NCBI GenBank assembly: GCA_017506865.1
Contig: JAFCMP010000174.1
Span: 55,700 to 119,699, forward strand
DNA length: 64,000 nucleotides
Origin: Tribonema minus
Lineage: Eukaryota > Sar > Xanthophyceae > Tribonematales > Tribonemataceae
Direction of reading: 5' to 3'
Below, in pieces: positions 43,056 through 54,989 of the stretch. Under the pieces are notes generated by a model. The model did not search any database and had not been told where the DNA came from. It saw only the letters and a program-made list of their open reading frames with translations. Position 1 is the first letter of the stretch. Each line of letters begins with the position of its first letter. The position numbers were made by a program, and so were the translations under genes.

Positions 43056-45090
43056 AGTCTGAGTCAAACTCTCAAGTTGACGGTTCGCGCGCGCAGAGCG
43101 CAAGCAGGAGGGCGCGCACGTTGCTCACTGGCACGCTGGTGAAGTCCACCGTGTCAAAGGACCTCCTCCATATTCAGCCGCATCCGATCACATGAGCATA
43201 CTTCTAGGTTGTAGCAGCTACAGTCAAGATTGAGGTTATGTCATTTGCAGATTTTGGAAGTGACCGCACACCTGGCCGAGGGAATGTGCCATCCATCTCT
43301 GGTGCGATTTGGTCCAGTTATAGATTGAGGGTAGGTATTGATGTGGCCTGTATGTTATGACCTTTTGCGACATGGATTTGGCACCCATTACGGTGGGCTG
43401 CAGTACGTTGCTGACCGTTGGCAGCTAGCCTAAGGGACGACTGCGTCGCAGCCTTCGAGTTGAAACGCGTCAATAATGCACATTTGGACATCTTGTTTGT
43501 GTTCAGAGCTGCGACCCAGCTGCGTGCATCTCGGCAAACCAAGTGTGCAAAAGCGCTATGCTGTGTCCGCCTGTGCTGTCATTTTCTGTCACTGATATGG
43601 CATATGTAGTGTGCATGCTGCTGCATGATGCAGCTGCAACCTTCACTGCCATCCATTGCTGATGCTGTTGATGATGTAGCGTGCATGACCAAGTCGATAC
43701 ATTGCTTCTGATTAATTGTCACCTGCACTGGCATATAGCGACGCATGCTTTGAGCGCTTTGATGCACGCGCACTGTTGGGTGCGTCACTTGCATTCAAAT
43801 GAAGTGCTTACAACTGCCAATTACAGGCCTACATATATCATCCACAAGGCGAGAAAAGTTCTGCAGACGATTGGGGCAATCCAACTTGAACTTGTTGTGG
43901 TTCGGGTGCGTGGATATGGGCAGCACACAGTCAGTCGTACTACAGCACACAATGATGGTGGAATGGGGGATCCCGTTCACGACCAAACTCTTTTTCAGCT
44001 TGACCATAGTAGCATTCTTTTGAGTTAAAACCAAATAGCTTTCATTCAAGTCTGCATACGCAGGTTGTAAAACCCAGGAGCACATCTGACATCCGGCCTC
44101 CTTTCAGGTTAGGACCTTCATCAGTACAGGACTTCAAGTCAGTGCGCAGTGGCACAAGTCCACTCCATCTTCAAGCTTGCTGTGCATAATTTGGAAATAT
44201 GCTTATGTCGTGATGCGGCATGTTACTGTATACAATACATAGCGTGCATCAGAATACTAGGTGTTTATTGCAGCATGTAGCGCTGCACAACTTGGGGCGG
44301 GGGCAATGGCTCAAACGGAGAATTATTTTGAAATCATGCCTGAATCTGTCATGACTGGATCTGTAGTCATATCACTGATATGATTACTAATATGATCTCA
44401 GTAAGAGGGCAGCAGTGCTCTGCTGCAGCTGCAGCTGCAGCACATGTGTTTGTCTTAGAGACCAACATATTTGAAGACCAAGAAGTTGAGGAACTTCAAG
44501 ACTCTGTGTCTGGGTTTGGCACCGCTGCGTTTAACGGCGCTGGAGCTTGGTCACTGGAGGACAGTGGTAAATGCCGCCATCTCTCAAGGCAGCACATGCA
44601 GATCGTTAGATGGAGGCTGGGATCCTCAAGTGGAGCCTGGGAGCAGTTCCTCACTTCCTCTGAAAAGAAATCTACATACTTGCATTTGTTGACTGGTACA
44701 ACACCCAGTCACAAAGGTACATCATATGAATATCGGGGCCGCCGCTGGTGCCATGGCTGCAGCCATATGGCAACCATCATGCCATGATGATCATCATATT
44801 TCAAGAGCTCTGCAACTTCAACTGGCTGTGAAATCTTCGTGATCACGGTCGCAGCGTGCGCTGTGCTATTCTAAACGTTGTCATGTCTTTCTGGTCGCGG
44901 CAACTGCGTAGCACAGCGTGTGTTTGCGCGCAGTCTGGTCGCACAAGCCGGCAGTACAGCGTGTGAACGTGCTACCGCAGTGCTACAGTTTGCTACATTG
45001 CGCCCAAAAAAACGGGGGTGCACGTCTCGGAGTTTGCAGGCACACACTCCTTGCGTCCACGACTACAAGAGCACTCAACGCACTCGCATA
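43056..45090. other. Intergenic between the two secreted-protein paralogues
   Basis: About 2 kb with overlapping short open frames on both strands. No conserved signature was found. A CTGCAG-repeat patch is at 44421-44440. Confidence 0.45.
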
Positions 45091-47064
45091 ATGGGCCTCC
45101 TTTTGGAGACCGTCAGCCTGCTGCTGCTGTCCACATCGTCCTTCAGCCTCAAGGCCGACTCAAACAGTGAGGTCCAACACGATGGTGCAGCGCTCCGCTT
45201 CAACCAGCTTGCGACAATGGGTGATTGGTGAGTTGCTTTGTGGTTAAAGCTGCTGCTACTAGTAAGAGATGCGCATCAAAAAGGAGGTTTAACTCAGTTT
45301 CTCTTGCGCTGGGCAGGGCGCCGCCACCCAGGCTCACCGCTCAACGGCTTTTGTGCAACAGATATATCACTTCTACGCAGCTTGCCGCCAGAGCCAATCT
45401 CGAGAGTCTAGTTTTGCGAGCAGTATGACTTCAAACCTTTGTCTGTTCTGTTCACAATGGCCACACCGCATTCGCGTCGGTCCTGCTGTGCTGCTGCGCA
45501 GTTCCGTTAATTTCCGCCGATCCGATCCCTCCAGGGCGGAAAAATCCGACACACGAATTATGCATCGTTTCCAATCTCTTAAGCCAGCCCGATACAAACT
45601 CAGACAATTCAAATGGCCTATGCTCATGTGTGGGCAAGGTCGACCACTCAGTGTAGCAGTGTTTTGCACTTGGCTTGCAACTCGAAGATATGCCTTTCTG
45701 AAAGGAAAAGATACGAGCAGGCCTGCCGCTGCAACTAAAGTACACCATAGTGCCCGGTGCCCCAAACATCTCCGAAGTTGCAAACGATCTTGAGCGTAGG
45801 CTTCAGGCTTGAACACCAAGATGAAAGCTCAGAGTGCTAGGTGATCAAATGTCATTCAAAAACTTTTGAGTTTGAAGTTTGTTCAACGCAAGTTGCATTT
45901 TATGTGCCTTCATTCGCAACGGTCACACTGTCAACAATTGACTCGGATGTTCTTTGTTCTTGTTTTTCAAATTACTCCCTACGGGGCGCACCATAGATAG
46001 GATGTCATTGTCTTCACATGCGTTCTACAGGCAGCATTCAAACTTTGAGAAAGTTGTCAACACCAACCAGCGCTACCCCCACGGTTGTGAAACAATCATG
46101 TGACAAGTGCAAGCCTGAGGCTGAAGGCTTCATTGAATTTCACTACAGCGACGGCTACAATAAAAGAGCGCTCGATATAAGAGCGGTCACAGTATAAGAG
46201 CGGTCTGATGGCGTTGCGCATGAGCTAGCACGTACGTGCACGTAAGTTGGACTAGTATACTTATAACACTGCTATCAGTGAAGTGCATAGTATATCAATG
46301 CGCCAATACTACATACGTGACATGTATCATCAACTGTTTTCTTGAACTAATGGCTACGGCTTTGCGTACTTGCGCGCGCACACAGGTACAAGACCACCTC
46401 CAAGGGCGTGCGCCTGATTCTCGAGAAGGGGGACGTCAACGGCTCGTCGCAATGCAGCGGCAAGTTTGTAGAGATGAGCCTTCACATCACCCGCGACACC
46501 TACGACAGCAACATGTCCGATGAAACCGGCTCCTACAGCTCCGTCTACTTTGACTACAGCAAGGGGTCATGGCGCGACTGCACCGATTCGGAGGTCACCA
46601 CAAGCAGCTACTTCACCTCCATCAACTGCTGCAGCGACCGCGACTCGCTCTCCGGGAGTGCGGACATTCCCGAGGTGGGCACTTTCAAGCTCGGCTTGGG
46701 CAAGCAGCAGCTCATCACTTCAACGACCAGCGTCAAAATTCCGCTGTTCGCAGGCAGTTCCACCTCGTCTGGCGAGACCCCTGCTGCCACGGCAGTTGTG
46801 AAGTTCAACATCGACTGCGACAACCTCATCAACAGGCACGTCACCCTCGCCGGCGACGCCTGCACGCGCGGCGAGTGCTACAGCACCACCGGCCAGCAGG
46901 ACAACTACTGGTGCACCACCAAGCTGGGGGACGCCACGGTCACGGGCACAGTGGAGCTGCAGGGCTTCAGCCAGCCGAAACTAGACCTGGCGAAGCTACC
47001 TAGTGGCTACACAATGGTCGCGCGCGCCGACTTGTTCATCGACAACGGCAAGGTGTTTGTGTGA
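45091..47064 (+). CDS. Secreted cysteine-rich protein of unknown family, paralogue 2
   Basis: Exons are 45091-45227 and 46386-47064, giving 271 residues. The intron sits at the identical position and phase as in paralogue 1: both exon 1s end GDW with the Trp codon split. The signal peptide is MGLLLETVSLLLLSTSS with probable cleavage after SLKA. The domain keeps all eight cysteines (SSQCSGKFVE, CTDSEVTTSSY, CCSD, IDCDN, ACTRGEC, YWCTTKL) and the end DLAKLPSGYTMVARAD, but lacks the glycine run. The same strand and order indicate tandem duplication; upstream promoter sequences look unrelated. Confidence 0.8.
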
Positions 47065-47754
47065 GTGTCGACTTTGGCGCGCTCAGCTTCTAGACTGTCG
47101 CCACAACGATCCGCGCGTTCCTCACCGTCTGTGACTGTCGCGCTGGAGTAGACCTGAGTAGACTCGTAGTGGGGCGTGCTCTATGCGGCCTCTACTGGCC
47201 GCAAGAGCGTAGTACGTTGAGGCTGCAGCGGTCATTTGATTGCAGTCACTTTCATATCTTCTGCCAGTGTGGGTCGTGCCACAATGTGCTTTTGTGAGCA
47301 TACTGTCTCGTGTCTGAAATTGTGTTCACCACAGATAGGCAGGTATCAATGTGGTCTGTTTGCAGCATGATCGCGCCAAGTCAATGGGCGTGAGCATGTA
47401 CGTTTGGGTCATTGGCTAGCCCAAAGGACGAGCGAGTGCAGCCATCGATTGGCAAGTAGCTTTGCTGCACATTAGACTTCAAGTTGTTGTTTGCCTTCAG
47501 CACGAGGACATCGCTGCATGCCACTACACAGCCTGAGAACATGTGTGGGTGCACCAGCAGAAAGCCATGGCTGTCGCCGGCTTTCTCAGGAAGCTAGCAG
47601 TGTACCAATGTGCAACAACGTCGCTGAAATCGCCACTGACATCAGGGACTGATGCCACCGATGTTGTAGGTTGTAGGGCGACATATGATGCCTGGTCAGT
47701 GACCATGATGCATCCACTACTCAATACAGTTCCATGCTTCATCTGCTCAACTGA
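47065..47754. other. 3' flank of paralogue 2, no gene recognised
   Basis: Nothing recognised before the hAT-like insertion. Confidence 0.45.
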
Positions 47755-47762
47755 CTTATAAC

Positions 47763-48494
47763 TAGGGTTGGCACATGCGTAGATAGTATATATACGGTAT
47801 ATTGGTATATACGCGTATATATACGCGTAGACGCCGAAACGGGGCGTATATTCGCGTATACGCTTTTGCACCGCTGTGGTGCTCACGAGTGTCGCCCGTG
47901 GCCCAGCGCATGCCAAGGGTAAGGTGGCTAGGGCTATCTTGGGGCCAGAAGCGGAAAGGCAGGGCTGAGCGGTGGTCTTAAGCCACACAAGGCGCCTGCA
48001 CAGCCTGAACTTGACAATTCAGTGGCTCAGGCAGCTTCGCACTTCGCCAGCAGAGCCTGCACGAGCCTTCACGGCTTGTTCTATCGGTGATGTGGAAGAG
48101 GACGAAGGGAAGGAGTCGCTGCTCATGCTGACAGAGCACAGGCTGCCCCCTGGCGAGGTGCGGCTTTTCAGCGGCACCATGCGGTCGGCACACTCAGGCC
48201 GTAACCAAGCTTCTTTTGGCATTTCGGCCAACTTCAAGAAAATCCCATACTTCAAGTGTTGCTCTGATATCACTTTATGAAGGCAATTATTTCTAGTGTC
48301 TGCATGTCTGTAATCAGCAGCCTGAGCCCGTTCGAATGCACCTGGTTTCAGAGAAATCCAAAGACGGGAAAGCGCCGTAGCGAGATTTGGCTTTGTCAGA
48401 TACGCTAATGTACGCAGTATATACGTATTATACGCCAAAAGTACGTATATATAGGGGTATGTAAAATCCAAATATACGCACTTTGCCAACCCTA
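47763..48494. mobile_element. hAT-like non-autonomous DNA transposon
   Basis: Termini are TAGGGTTGGCA (47763-47773) and its complement TGCCAACCCTA (48484-48494), flanked by the exact 8-bp duplication CTTATAAC (47755-47762 and 48495-48502). Both the TIR sequence and the 8-bp TSD are typical of the hAT superfamily. Subterminal regions are rich in GTATATACG words on both sides. The 732-bp body has only short open frames (for example on the minus strand at 48019-48489) with no recognisable transposase, so it must be moved in trans. Confidence 0.9.
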
Positions 48495-48502
48495 CTTATA
48501 AC

Positions 48503-49015
48503 TGGTACTCATGATGCGTGCCTGTGGTTCAATCTTTGTCTGTTGCATGATGTCTTGTCAGTGTCACACGGTACTGTCATGACATCAATGAGAGCAGGGA
48601 CATGTCACATCTGAGTGCAGAGGCAGTGATCACAGCTCCTTCTGGTAGCAGTTGCTGCATGGGTCGTCCGTGTTAATGCTTCATTCACTGCGGCATGCAT
48701 AATCAGACCCGATAGGCCACTTCAAGAAGTTCCGAGAGTCCTTCATATTTGAACCCGCGGGGGGGGCCCGTGGGAGGGGAGGGGGGGGGGGCATGCTGCG
48801 TATTTTGCATGCGCTGTCAATCTGCCACAAGGTATAACCTGCCCTTAGGCTATCATCTCTGCTCTGCCGTTGTTGTCAAGTCATTACATACATGTTGTTG
48901 TGTGCATCTGCACTTGCTTGGGTGCTTCATACTTGCAGCAAGGGGTATGAATTCTTTAAAGGAACCAAGGGCCCTCTTGCTTGCATGCGGCCTGAATATA
49001 TCGACTTGCACACTG
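48503..49015. other. Stretch without a recognised gene
   Basis: Contains a G-rich patch at 48759-48793. No coding signature. Ends at the candidate ACTG target duplication of the fold-back element. Confidence 0.4.
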
Positions 49016-49306
49016 TGTGCGTCCAGGTGTTGTCGACACATGTGCCATGCACGTGTCTCGGTACCTGTACGACATATGTGTGCCATGCACGTGTCTCGGT
49101 ACCTGTTTGACATGTCAGGTGTTGTCGACACATGTGCCATGCACGTGTCTCGGTACCTGTACGACATATGTGTGCCATGCACGTGTCTCGGTACCTGTAC
49201 GACATGTCGTACCTGTACGACATGTCGTACAGGTACGACATGTCGACATGTCGTACAGGTACCTGACATGTCGTACAGGTACGACATGTCGTACAGGTAC
49301 CGAGAC

Positions 49307-49361
49307 AGCTAGATGCCAATCATCTGGGCTTTTTCGCGCCCTGAGCAAGAATTAATAAAAA
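49307..49361 (+). mobile_element. 55-bp LINE tail insertion with 10-bp target duplication
   Basis: agctagatgccaatcatctg through attaataaaaa is the extreme 3' end of the LINE family. It is flanked by perfect GTACCGAGAC copies (49297-49306 and 49362-49371), showing an extremely 5'-truncated retrotransposition event into the fold-back repeat. Confidence 0.9.
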
Positions 49362-49381
49362 GTACCGAGACACGTACAGGT

Positions 49382-52300
49382 CAAAACGGCCGCAGTGGCC
49401 GTGGCAGCGGCCGCAGCAGCAGCGGCAGCGGTGGAAGAGGCGGTGGTCGAGGCGGCCGCGGCGGCGGCGGAGGGGGCCCCCGAGCGGCAGGTGCAGCGAC
49501 AGCAGCAGCAGCGCCTGCAGGCGCAGCAGGTGGGGCAGGTGGGCTTTTTGCATGGACCATCTCAACCCCCGCAGTCGCAGCAGTGCTTGACAGCATCAGC
49601 CTAGAGGAGCTGTGCAAGCTGCAGTTCGCGACAACTAGAAGCCTTGCAAGACCACACAATCGCCGCTATGTGGGAGCTGCACTGGAGAACGCAGCAACAC
49701 ATCTGTTGGCACACACAATGACGATGTTCGTCAATGCAGCACGTGAGCCAGATTCCGCAGGGCGGGTGCAGCGACTGCAAAGAGCCACAGTTCTGCACCA
49801 CCTCATGCCATCACTCATCACCTCCACCGATGGCGCACCTGGCATCACTCGCTCCGACAGAATCAGAATGTTGGCACGCGGTGAGCTCGACCGGTTGGTG
49901 CCAGCGCTCCTCGCACACGCGCGTGCGCACCGGCGCTGGCGCGCGCGCCAGCAAACGGAGGCAGCGATCAACGCCTACGTCCTACAGTGCATGGGCACAC
50001 GGGGGGGGCTGCAGCAGGCAGCGCGATTCCTTCAGCCCAAAACGGTGGCGGTACCTGATGACGACTGCTTTGCCGCCATGCAATCCAAACACCCCCCCGC
50101 TGCGCCAGGGGAACAACTACATGAGCTATCCGGCATGGTCAAACAGCTTGTGGCGAAAGCAGCCGATATGCCAGCAGAACTCAGCCTGTTACAGGGGGAG
50201 GGCATCGAGCCAGAGACGGTTGCCAAGCTCATCCAGCGAGCAAGCCCTTACAGTGGAGCAGGCCCATCGGGGCTGCGCTACAGTCACCTGCAGGATGCGC
50301 TACGCACAAGCTGGGGACGGCATGAGTTTGCTGCCGTCCTCACTCGGTGGCTTCAGACAGTTATGCAGGAGGCTGCGCGGCTGCCGGATGCCTTCTGGCA
50401 GTTACATGGCGCGGGGCGCCTGACGCCACTTGCAGAACAGCAGGAAGATGGTACAGCTAAACAGCGGCCCATTGTTTGCGGCGAGGTGCTGCAGCGACTA
50501 TGCACTTCGGTGTACGTGGCAGACCGCAAAGACTTTTTGGCGGAGCTCCTTGAGCCAGATGGGCAGTATGGGGTAGCTGTCTCAGCAGGAGCGGAGAAAG
50601 CGGCCATGGCCGGCAAACTCGCGTATGAGCTTGGTCACTGGCAGTTCATGCTGGACCTCAAGAATGCCTTCAACATGGTGTTCGTCCTGGCGGCAGCGTA
50701 ATGGGTAGCAGCACAGCTGCCGGACTTCCTCGACCTCTTCATCGGCACATACGTGCGCACTCGGCCACGCCTGCTGTTCCAGCACATCAACGGCTCCACG
50801 CGCGTCATCATGTCTCAGCGCGGGTTTAAGCAGGGGGACCCCGCGGCACCGATGCTCTTCTGCGGCGCCATTGCTCAGTGCTTGAAACGGTTCAATGAGG
50901 CGGCGGCCGCGCAGCGCGCGCGCAGGCGGATGGGCGCCTACATGGATGACGCCAATGTCCGAACAGGCGCCTGCACGCTGACTCAGGATGACATACAGGC
51001 AGTGGCACAGCTCAAACAACACTTTGCGGAGGTGAAGCTGGAGCTAAACCTCACCAAGTCACGCGCGCTGCCTGGCAGGGGGCATGTGGTGACAGACCAC
51101 GAGCGGCAACTGCTGCAGCAGCTGGGCGTTCAGCTAGTGGGGGATACGGACGAAAATCAGAACCGCGGAGCTGTGTTGCTAGGGGTGCCGGTGGGCCACA
51201 GCAGCTTTGTGGAGGCATGGCTGCGCAGGGAAGCGGGTGCCGGCGGGGCAGGGGCTCGATTCGCAGAGCGATGCGCGCGCCTGACATTTCCGAGGGCCAT
51301 GTTCAGGTTACTGCGCTACTGCGTGGTGCCTCGCATGACGTACTGCCTGCGCACCATTCCCACTACACAGACAGCGCCAGCCGCCAAGGAGTGGGATCGG
51401 GTCACGCAGTGGGTGCTCGAACACTCAATGGGCCTGCAGCCACCAGGCCAGACCTGGCGCCAGTTTGAGCAAAGTGGTGCCCGCTTCCACCTGGCAGCGA
51501 ACGGCCCCGCCCTACAACAAGCGCGACTCCCAACACGGCATGGCGGCCTTGGCATTACCAGCGCCTGCGACATCGCTGATGCTGCGTATGTGGCGGGCAT
51601 GCTGCAAGCGCTGCAACCAGCACTCTCTGGATGGGCGGGGGTGCTGCAGCAGGCGACTCCTCAAGCCACAGACAACGCTGCTGAGGACGCGGCAACACAA
51701 GCGGCGCCGGCTGCAGCAGCAGTAGCACCAGCACCAGCAGCACCAGCAGCCGCAACTGTTACACTGGCAGCGGCAGCGGCGATTACCAGTGGAGGCGCAA
51801 CCGCTCCACCGGCAGCGGCAACTACATCAGCGGCAGGCCGCGCTCATGGCGCAGCCATTTCGGCGACACACGGCGCAGCTACCGCTGGATCAGGGGCCGC
51901 CGCGGCAGCACAGGCGGCACCAGTGGCAGCAGCGGTGGCGCACGGCGCAATCACTCCGGCGGCAGCAGCAGCGGCGGCAGCAGCAGCTGCTCCAGCATCT
52001 GATTCAGAGGCAGCAGCAGCGGCTGCCGCAGCACATGTTGCACCTCAAGCGGCATCGGCGGCATCACTAGATGCAGCATCACCAGCAGCCGCTGCGGGCA
52101 TAGGCAACACAGCTGCTCCAGGCCCTACTAGGGCTGCTGCAGCACCTGCAACAGGAGCAGCGGCAGCAGGTGGCGCCGCAACTGTGTCGGCTGCGACAGC
52201 GGCGACGGCGGTGGCAGCGGCCAATGCGGCAGGCGCTGCACCAGCACCTGCGGCAGCAGCGACACCAGCAGCAGCAACGGCAGGCGGCGCAGCTGCTCCA

Positions 52301-53572
52301 GCGCGCGAAGCAGCGGCAGCCATCAATGCAGGCGCTGCACGCTCCACACCAGCAATGCTACAAGGTGCAGCAGCAGCAGAGGTGGCGCGCCTGCCTTTCA
52401 TGCGGACGATCGCCACAGCTGCCGCATCCCTGCGTGCAGCAACAGGCGACAAGCTGGAACATATGCTGCCACCAGCGCTCATGCATCAGCAGCAGCAGCC
52501 ACATATGCAGCAGCCGCCGCCGCAGCCGCCAGCAGGTGGTGGCACCGGTGCGGACGCTGCTCACGGTGTACTTGACGTCAGTGCTCTGCAGTTGCAGTGT
52601 AGCCTGAGGCGCCTCAATCAGAGTGCGCTTGCAGATGCCGTCGCTACCGAGATTGCAGATAAAGTGGAGGCGGACCTACAACAGCTGCCGCAGGGCACGC
52701 AACGCACGCAAGCGCTTGCTCGATTCCGGTCGCAGCGCCACATGCACTCGATCGGCATGGCATTCCTCAACGAGCCCATGTACTCCACAACGGCTTCGTT
52801 CGATGGCCTATCCTGGCAGCTGGCCGTCAAACGCGCCATCGGAGTAGAGGAGCAGACGGCAGGCTGCAAGCTGTGCAGGAAGTCGCCGGGCGGCACCCTG
52901 CATGCACGGCTGTGTCAAGCGCCACGCGTCAAGGCGCACGACACCATCGTCCACAATAGCGTCAAGAGGGCTACGCAGCGCATCCTGCGGCAATACCTCA
53001 AAACGGGACTGGTGGACGAGGACTACACGCCGTTTCTGGGATCCGCCGGGCCGCCGGGGAGTCGCAGGATGAACATCGTGCTGCCTGCCGACGCCTTCCC
53101 GGTGACCGGCTACGACGACCCGACACGTCACCTACCGCTCATGGTGGACGTCACCTGCTTCGAGGCACAGGTGGCGTCGCGGGCGGCGAAGACTGCAGCA
53201 GACCCCGAGCGCTGCTGCCGCGACCAAGAGGCCGCCAAATTATCCCACTATTCTGGTCATCATGACCAGAATTGCTACAAACTTGCCACTTTGGCAATCG
53301 GGTCTTTTGGCAGCATCGGGGAGCAGGGGCGGAAGCTGCTGGAGGCTGTGGCGACGGAGTATGCCAGCAGGATGTCAGTGCCCGGAGGAGCGCGCCCTAA
53401 AGCTCTTAAGGGCATCGCCCTGGCGCGCTTACGCTCGGCACTGTCGGCAGCGCTCCACATGGCGTACTCTGGCCGTGTCATGACACACATGGCAGAATCC
53501 AGGGGGGGGGGGCACATGGAGGAGGACGTAGGGGAGGATCCCGAGATGCCCTTTGGCGGCGGCGGCGTTTAA
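49382..53572 (+). pseudogene. LINE reverse transcriptase/endonuclease frame with one in-frame stop
   Basis: One frame is open from before 49382 to 53572 except for TAA at 50699-50701, just after LDLKNAFN (RT motif A). Continuation in the same frame gives QRGFKQGDPAAPMLF and the catalytic YMDD (about 50939-50950), then the thumb region. A roughly 250-residue Ala/Pro/Thr-rich linker (51660-52400) follows. The C-terminal part has a CCHC knuckle (CKLC, then HARLC, about 52864-52915) and a domain with LMVDVTCFEAQV, DPERCCRDQEAAK and LATLAIGSFGSIGEQGRKLL, which I read as a restriction-like endonuclease. Known RLE-type LINEs (R2, NeSL, CRE) have this CCHC-RLE order. The first ~16 codons from the ATG at 49313 belong to the short tail insertion, not to this element. 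Confidence 0.8.
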
Positions 53573-53688
53573 GTGGTTGTCGTTGAGACACTTTCAGAAG
53601 TCACACGACGTGCAGATTCCGTACAGCAGCATCAAGTCACACCATCATCTGGGCTTTTTCGCGCCCTGAGCGAGAATTAATAAAAAGA
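49382..53688 (+). mobile_element. RLE-type LINE-like retrotransposon nested in the fold-back element
   Basis: It contains the RT-endonuclease reading frame and the conserved 3' end (catctgggctttttcgcgcc, gagcgagaattaataaaaag). A possible 6-bp duplication ACAGGT flanks it (49376-49381 and 53689-53694), which would set the 5' end at 49382, but the 5' end is not independently established. It may be 5'-truncated. Confidence 0.75.
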
Positions 53689-53879
53689 ACAGGTACGACA
53701 CGTCGTACAGGTACCGAGACACGTGCATGGCACACGTGCATGGCACACATATCGTACAGGTACGACATGTCGTACAGGTACCGAGACACGTGCATGGCAC
53801 ACATATGTCGTACAGGTACCGAGACACGTGCATGGCACATGTGTCGACAACACCTGACATGTCAAACAGGTACCGAGAC

Positions 53880-54233
53880 GTTGTTGGGGTTGGGTTGGAC
53901 TCTTCGTAGCAACAGCATTGATATCCTTAGCACCAGTGCCTGGTGCCCAGTGATCATTTTGCCTAGAGGCGTGATTCAGACGTGTCAGCGTGGTCCTCAG
54001 TTCTGGGCGCTGTCAAAGGCGACCCAGGCCTGCATAAATCTTTTTCAAGACGGGACAAGTGTGCCTCACGGTTGGGCAACCCTAAGTAGGGTTTGGTTGT
54101 GGGGTGTTGGTGGTAGTGTGAAGAGGGGGAAGCCTGTTTGCGGTTGAGTCTCTCTTCGGAGAAGGAATGTTGCATTGAGTGCACATCCAAAGAGAGGGCT
54201 TTTCGCGCCCCTTGCGAAGCGAAATTAATAAAA
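53880..54233 (+). mobile_element. Second retroelement tail inserted at the same GTACCGAGAC site
   Basis: About 354 bp flanked by GTACCGAGA (53870-53878 and 54234-54242). Its 3' end, gggcttttcgcgcccc and gaaattaataaaa, resembles but differs from the main LINE family, so it is a related, distinct subfamily. No coding frame is recognised. Confidence 0.7.
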
Positions 54234-54328
54234 GTACCGAGAGTCTGAGACACGTGCATGGCACACATATGTCGTACAGGTACCGAGACACGTGCATGGC
54301 ACATGTGTCGACAACACCTGGCCGCACA

Positions 54329-54629
54329 ACTGGCATCCAGGTTGACGAATCAATTGGGTACTACGGGTACTACCTTGAGCAGCACTTGTGAAGTCGCAAT
54401 CTTGCGGCGTATTCAATTCAGTTGTCAGTCACGGTGTGAATCAGACCCTTTTCAAAATCATCACCGCACCAAACTGGACTTCAGTCCAGGCGGCCTTGGT
54501 TCAACGAAGTTCATGCTGCTGTCTCAGTGTGGGCCAGGCTTGCAGTGTTTGCCCCAGCTGTCACGGTCCAGGCTCGGGGACAAGACTTAGGCGCAGAGGC
54601 CTTCGTATGACCAGGTGGTCGCGTCGCAC
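54329..54629. other. Stretch without a recognised gene
   Basis: Between the fold-back element and the next LINE fragment. Nothing recognised. Confidence 0.4.
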
Positions 54630-54637
54630 TTGTGTAC

Positions 54638-54943
54638 TTTTTATTAATTCTCGCTCAGGGCGCGAAAAAGCCCAGATGATTGGCATCTAGCTGTAAGGAA
54701 TCTACATGTCGTATGACAGTCTGAAAGTGTCGCAACGACAACCACTCAAACGCCGCCGCCGCCAAATGGCATCTCGGGGTCCTCCCCTACGTCCTCCTCC
54801 ATGTGCCCCCCCCCCTGGATTCTGCCATGTGTGTCATGACACGGCCAGAGTACGCCATGTGGAGCGCTGCCGACAGTGCCGAGCGTAAGCGCGCCAGGGC
54901 GATGCCCTTGAGAGCTTTAGGGCGCGCTCCTCCGGGCACTGAC
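54638..54943 (-). mobile_element. 5'-truncated LINE copy, reverse orientation
   Basis: It matches the last ~300 bp of the 49-53 kb LINE in inverse orientation (poly-T end tttttattaattctcgctca). It is flanked by TTGTGTAC (54630-54637 and 54944-54951), extendable to ACTTGTGTAC. It encodes only the last part of the endonuclease domain. Confidence 0.9.
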
Positions 54944-54989
54944 TTGTGTACCATTACAGTAGTACTGTAGTGACGATATAGACCTCACG

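Larger units (their letters stand above)
49016..54328. mobile_element. Fold-back element with ~210-bp inverted arms, split by nested retroelements
   Basis: The left arm 49016-49230 is the inverse of the right arm 53757-54328 once the insertion at 53880-54242 is removed; apart from a 6-base addition and one outer mismatch, the match looks exact over about 207 bp. Arms are built of a repeated unit containing GTCGTACAGGTACCGAGAC and ACGTGCATGGCACACATAT. The centre (49200-49300) is further palindromic GTCGTAC/ACATGT sequence. Outermost matching bases are TGTGCG and CGCACA, flanked on both sides by ACTG (49012-49015 and 54329-54332), a candidate 4-bp target duplication. It carries no gene of its own. 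Without the nested LINEs it would be about 0.6 kb. Confidence 0.8.

Noticed and set aside
45353-45819. Overlapping ~147-codon frames on both strands
   Set aside because: Both are inside the intron of secreted paralogue 2, overlap each other, and have no family features.
49024-49300. CRISPR-like array
   Set aside because: Units are inverted and palindromic with no unique spacers; they are fold-back element arms in a eukaryotic genome.
49313-49381. ATG at 49313 as the LINE start codon
   Set aside because: These codons come from a separate 55-bp tail insertion with its own target duplication.
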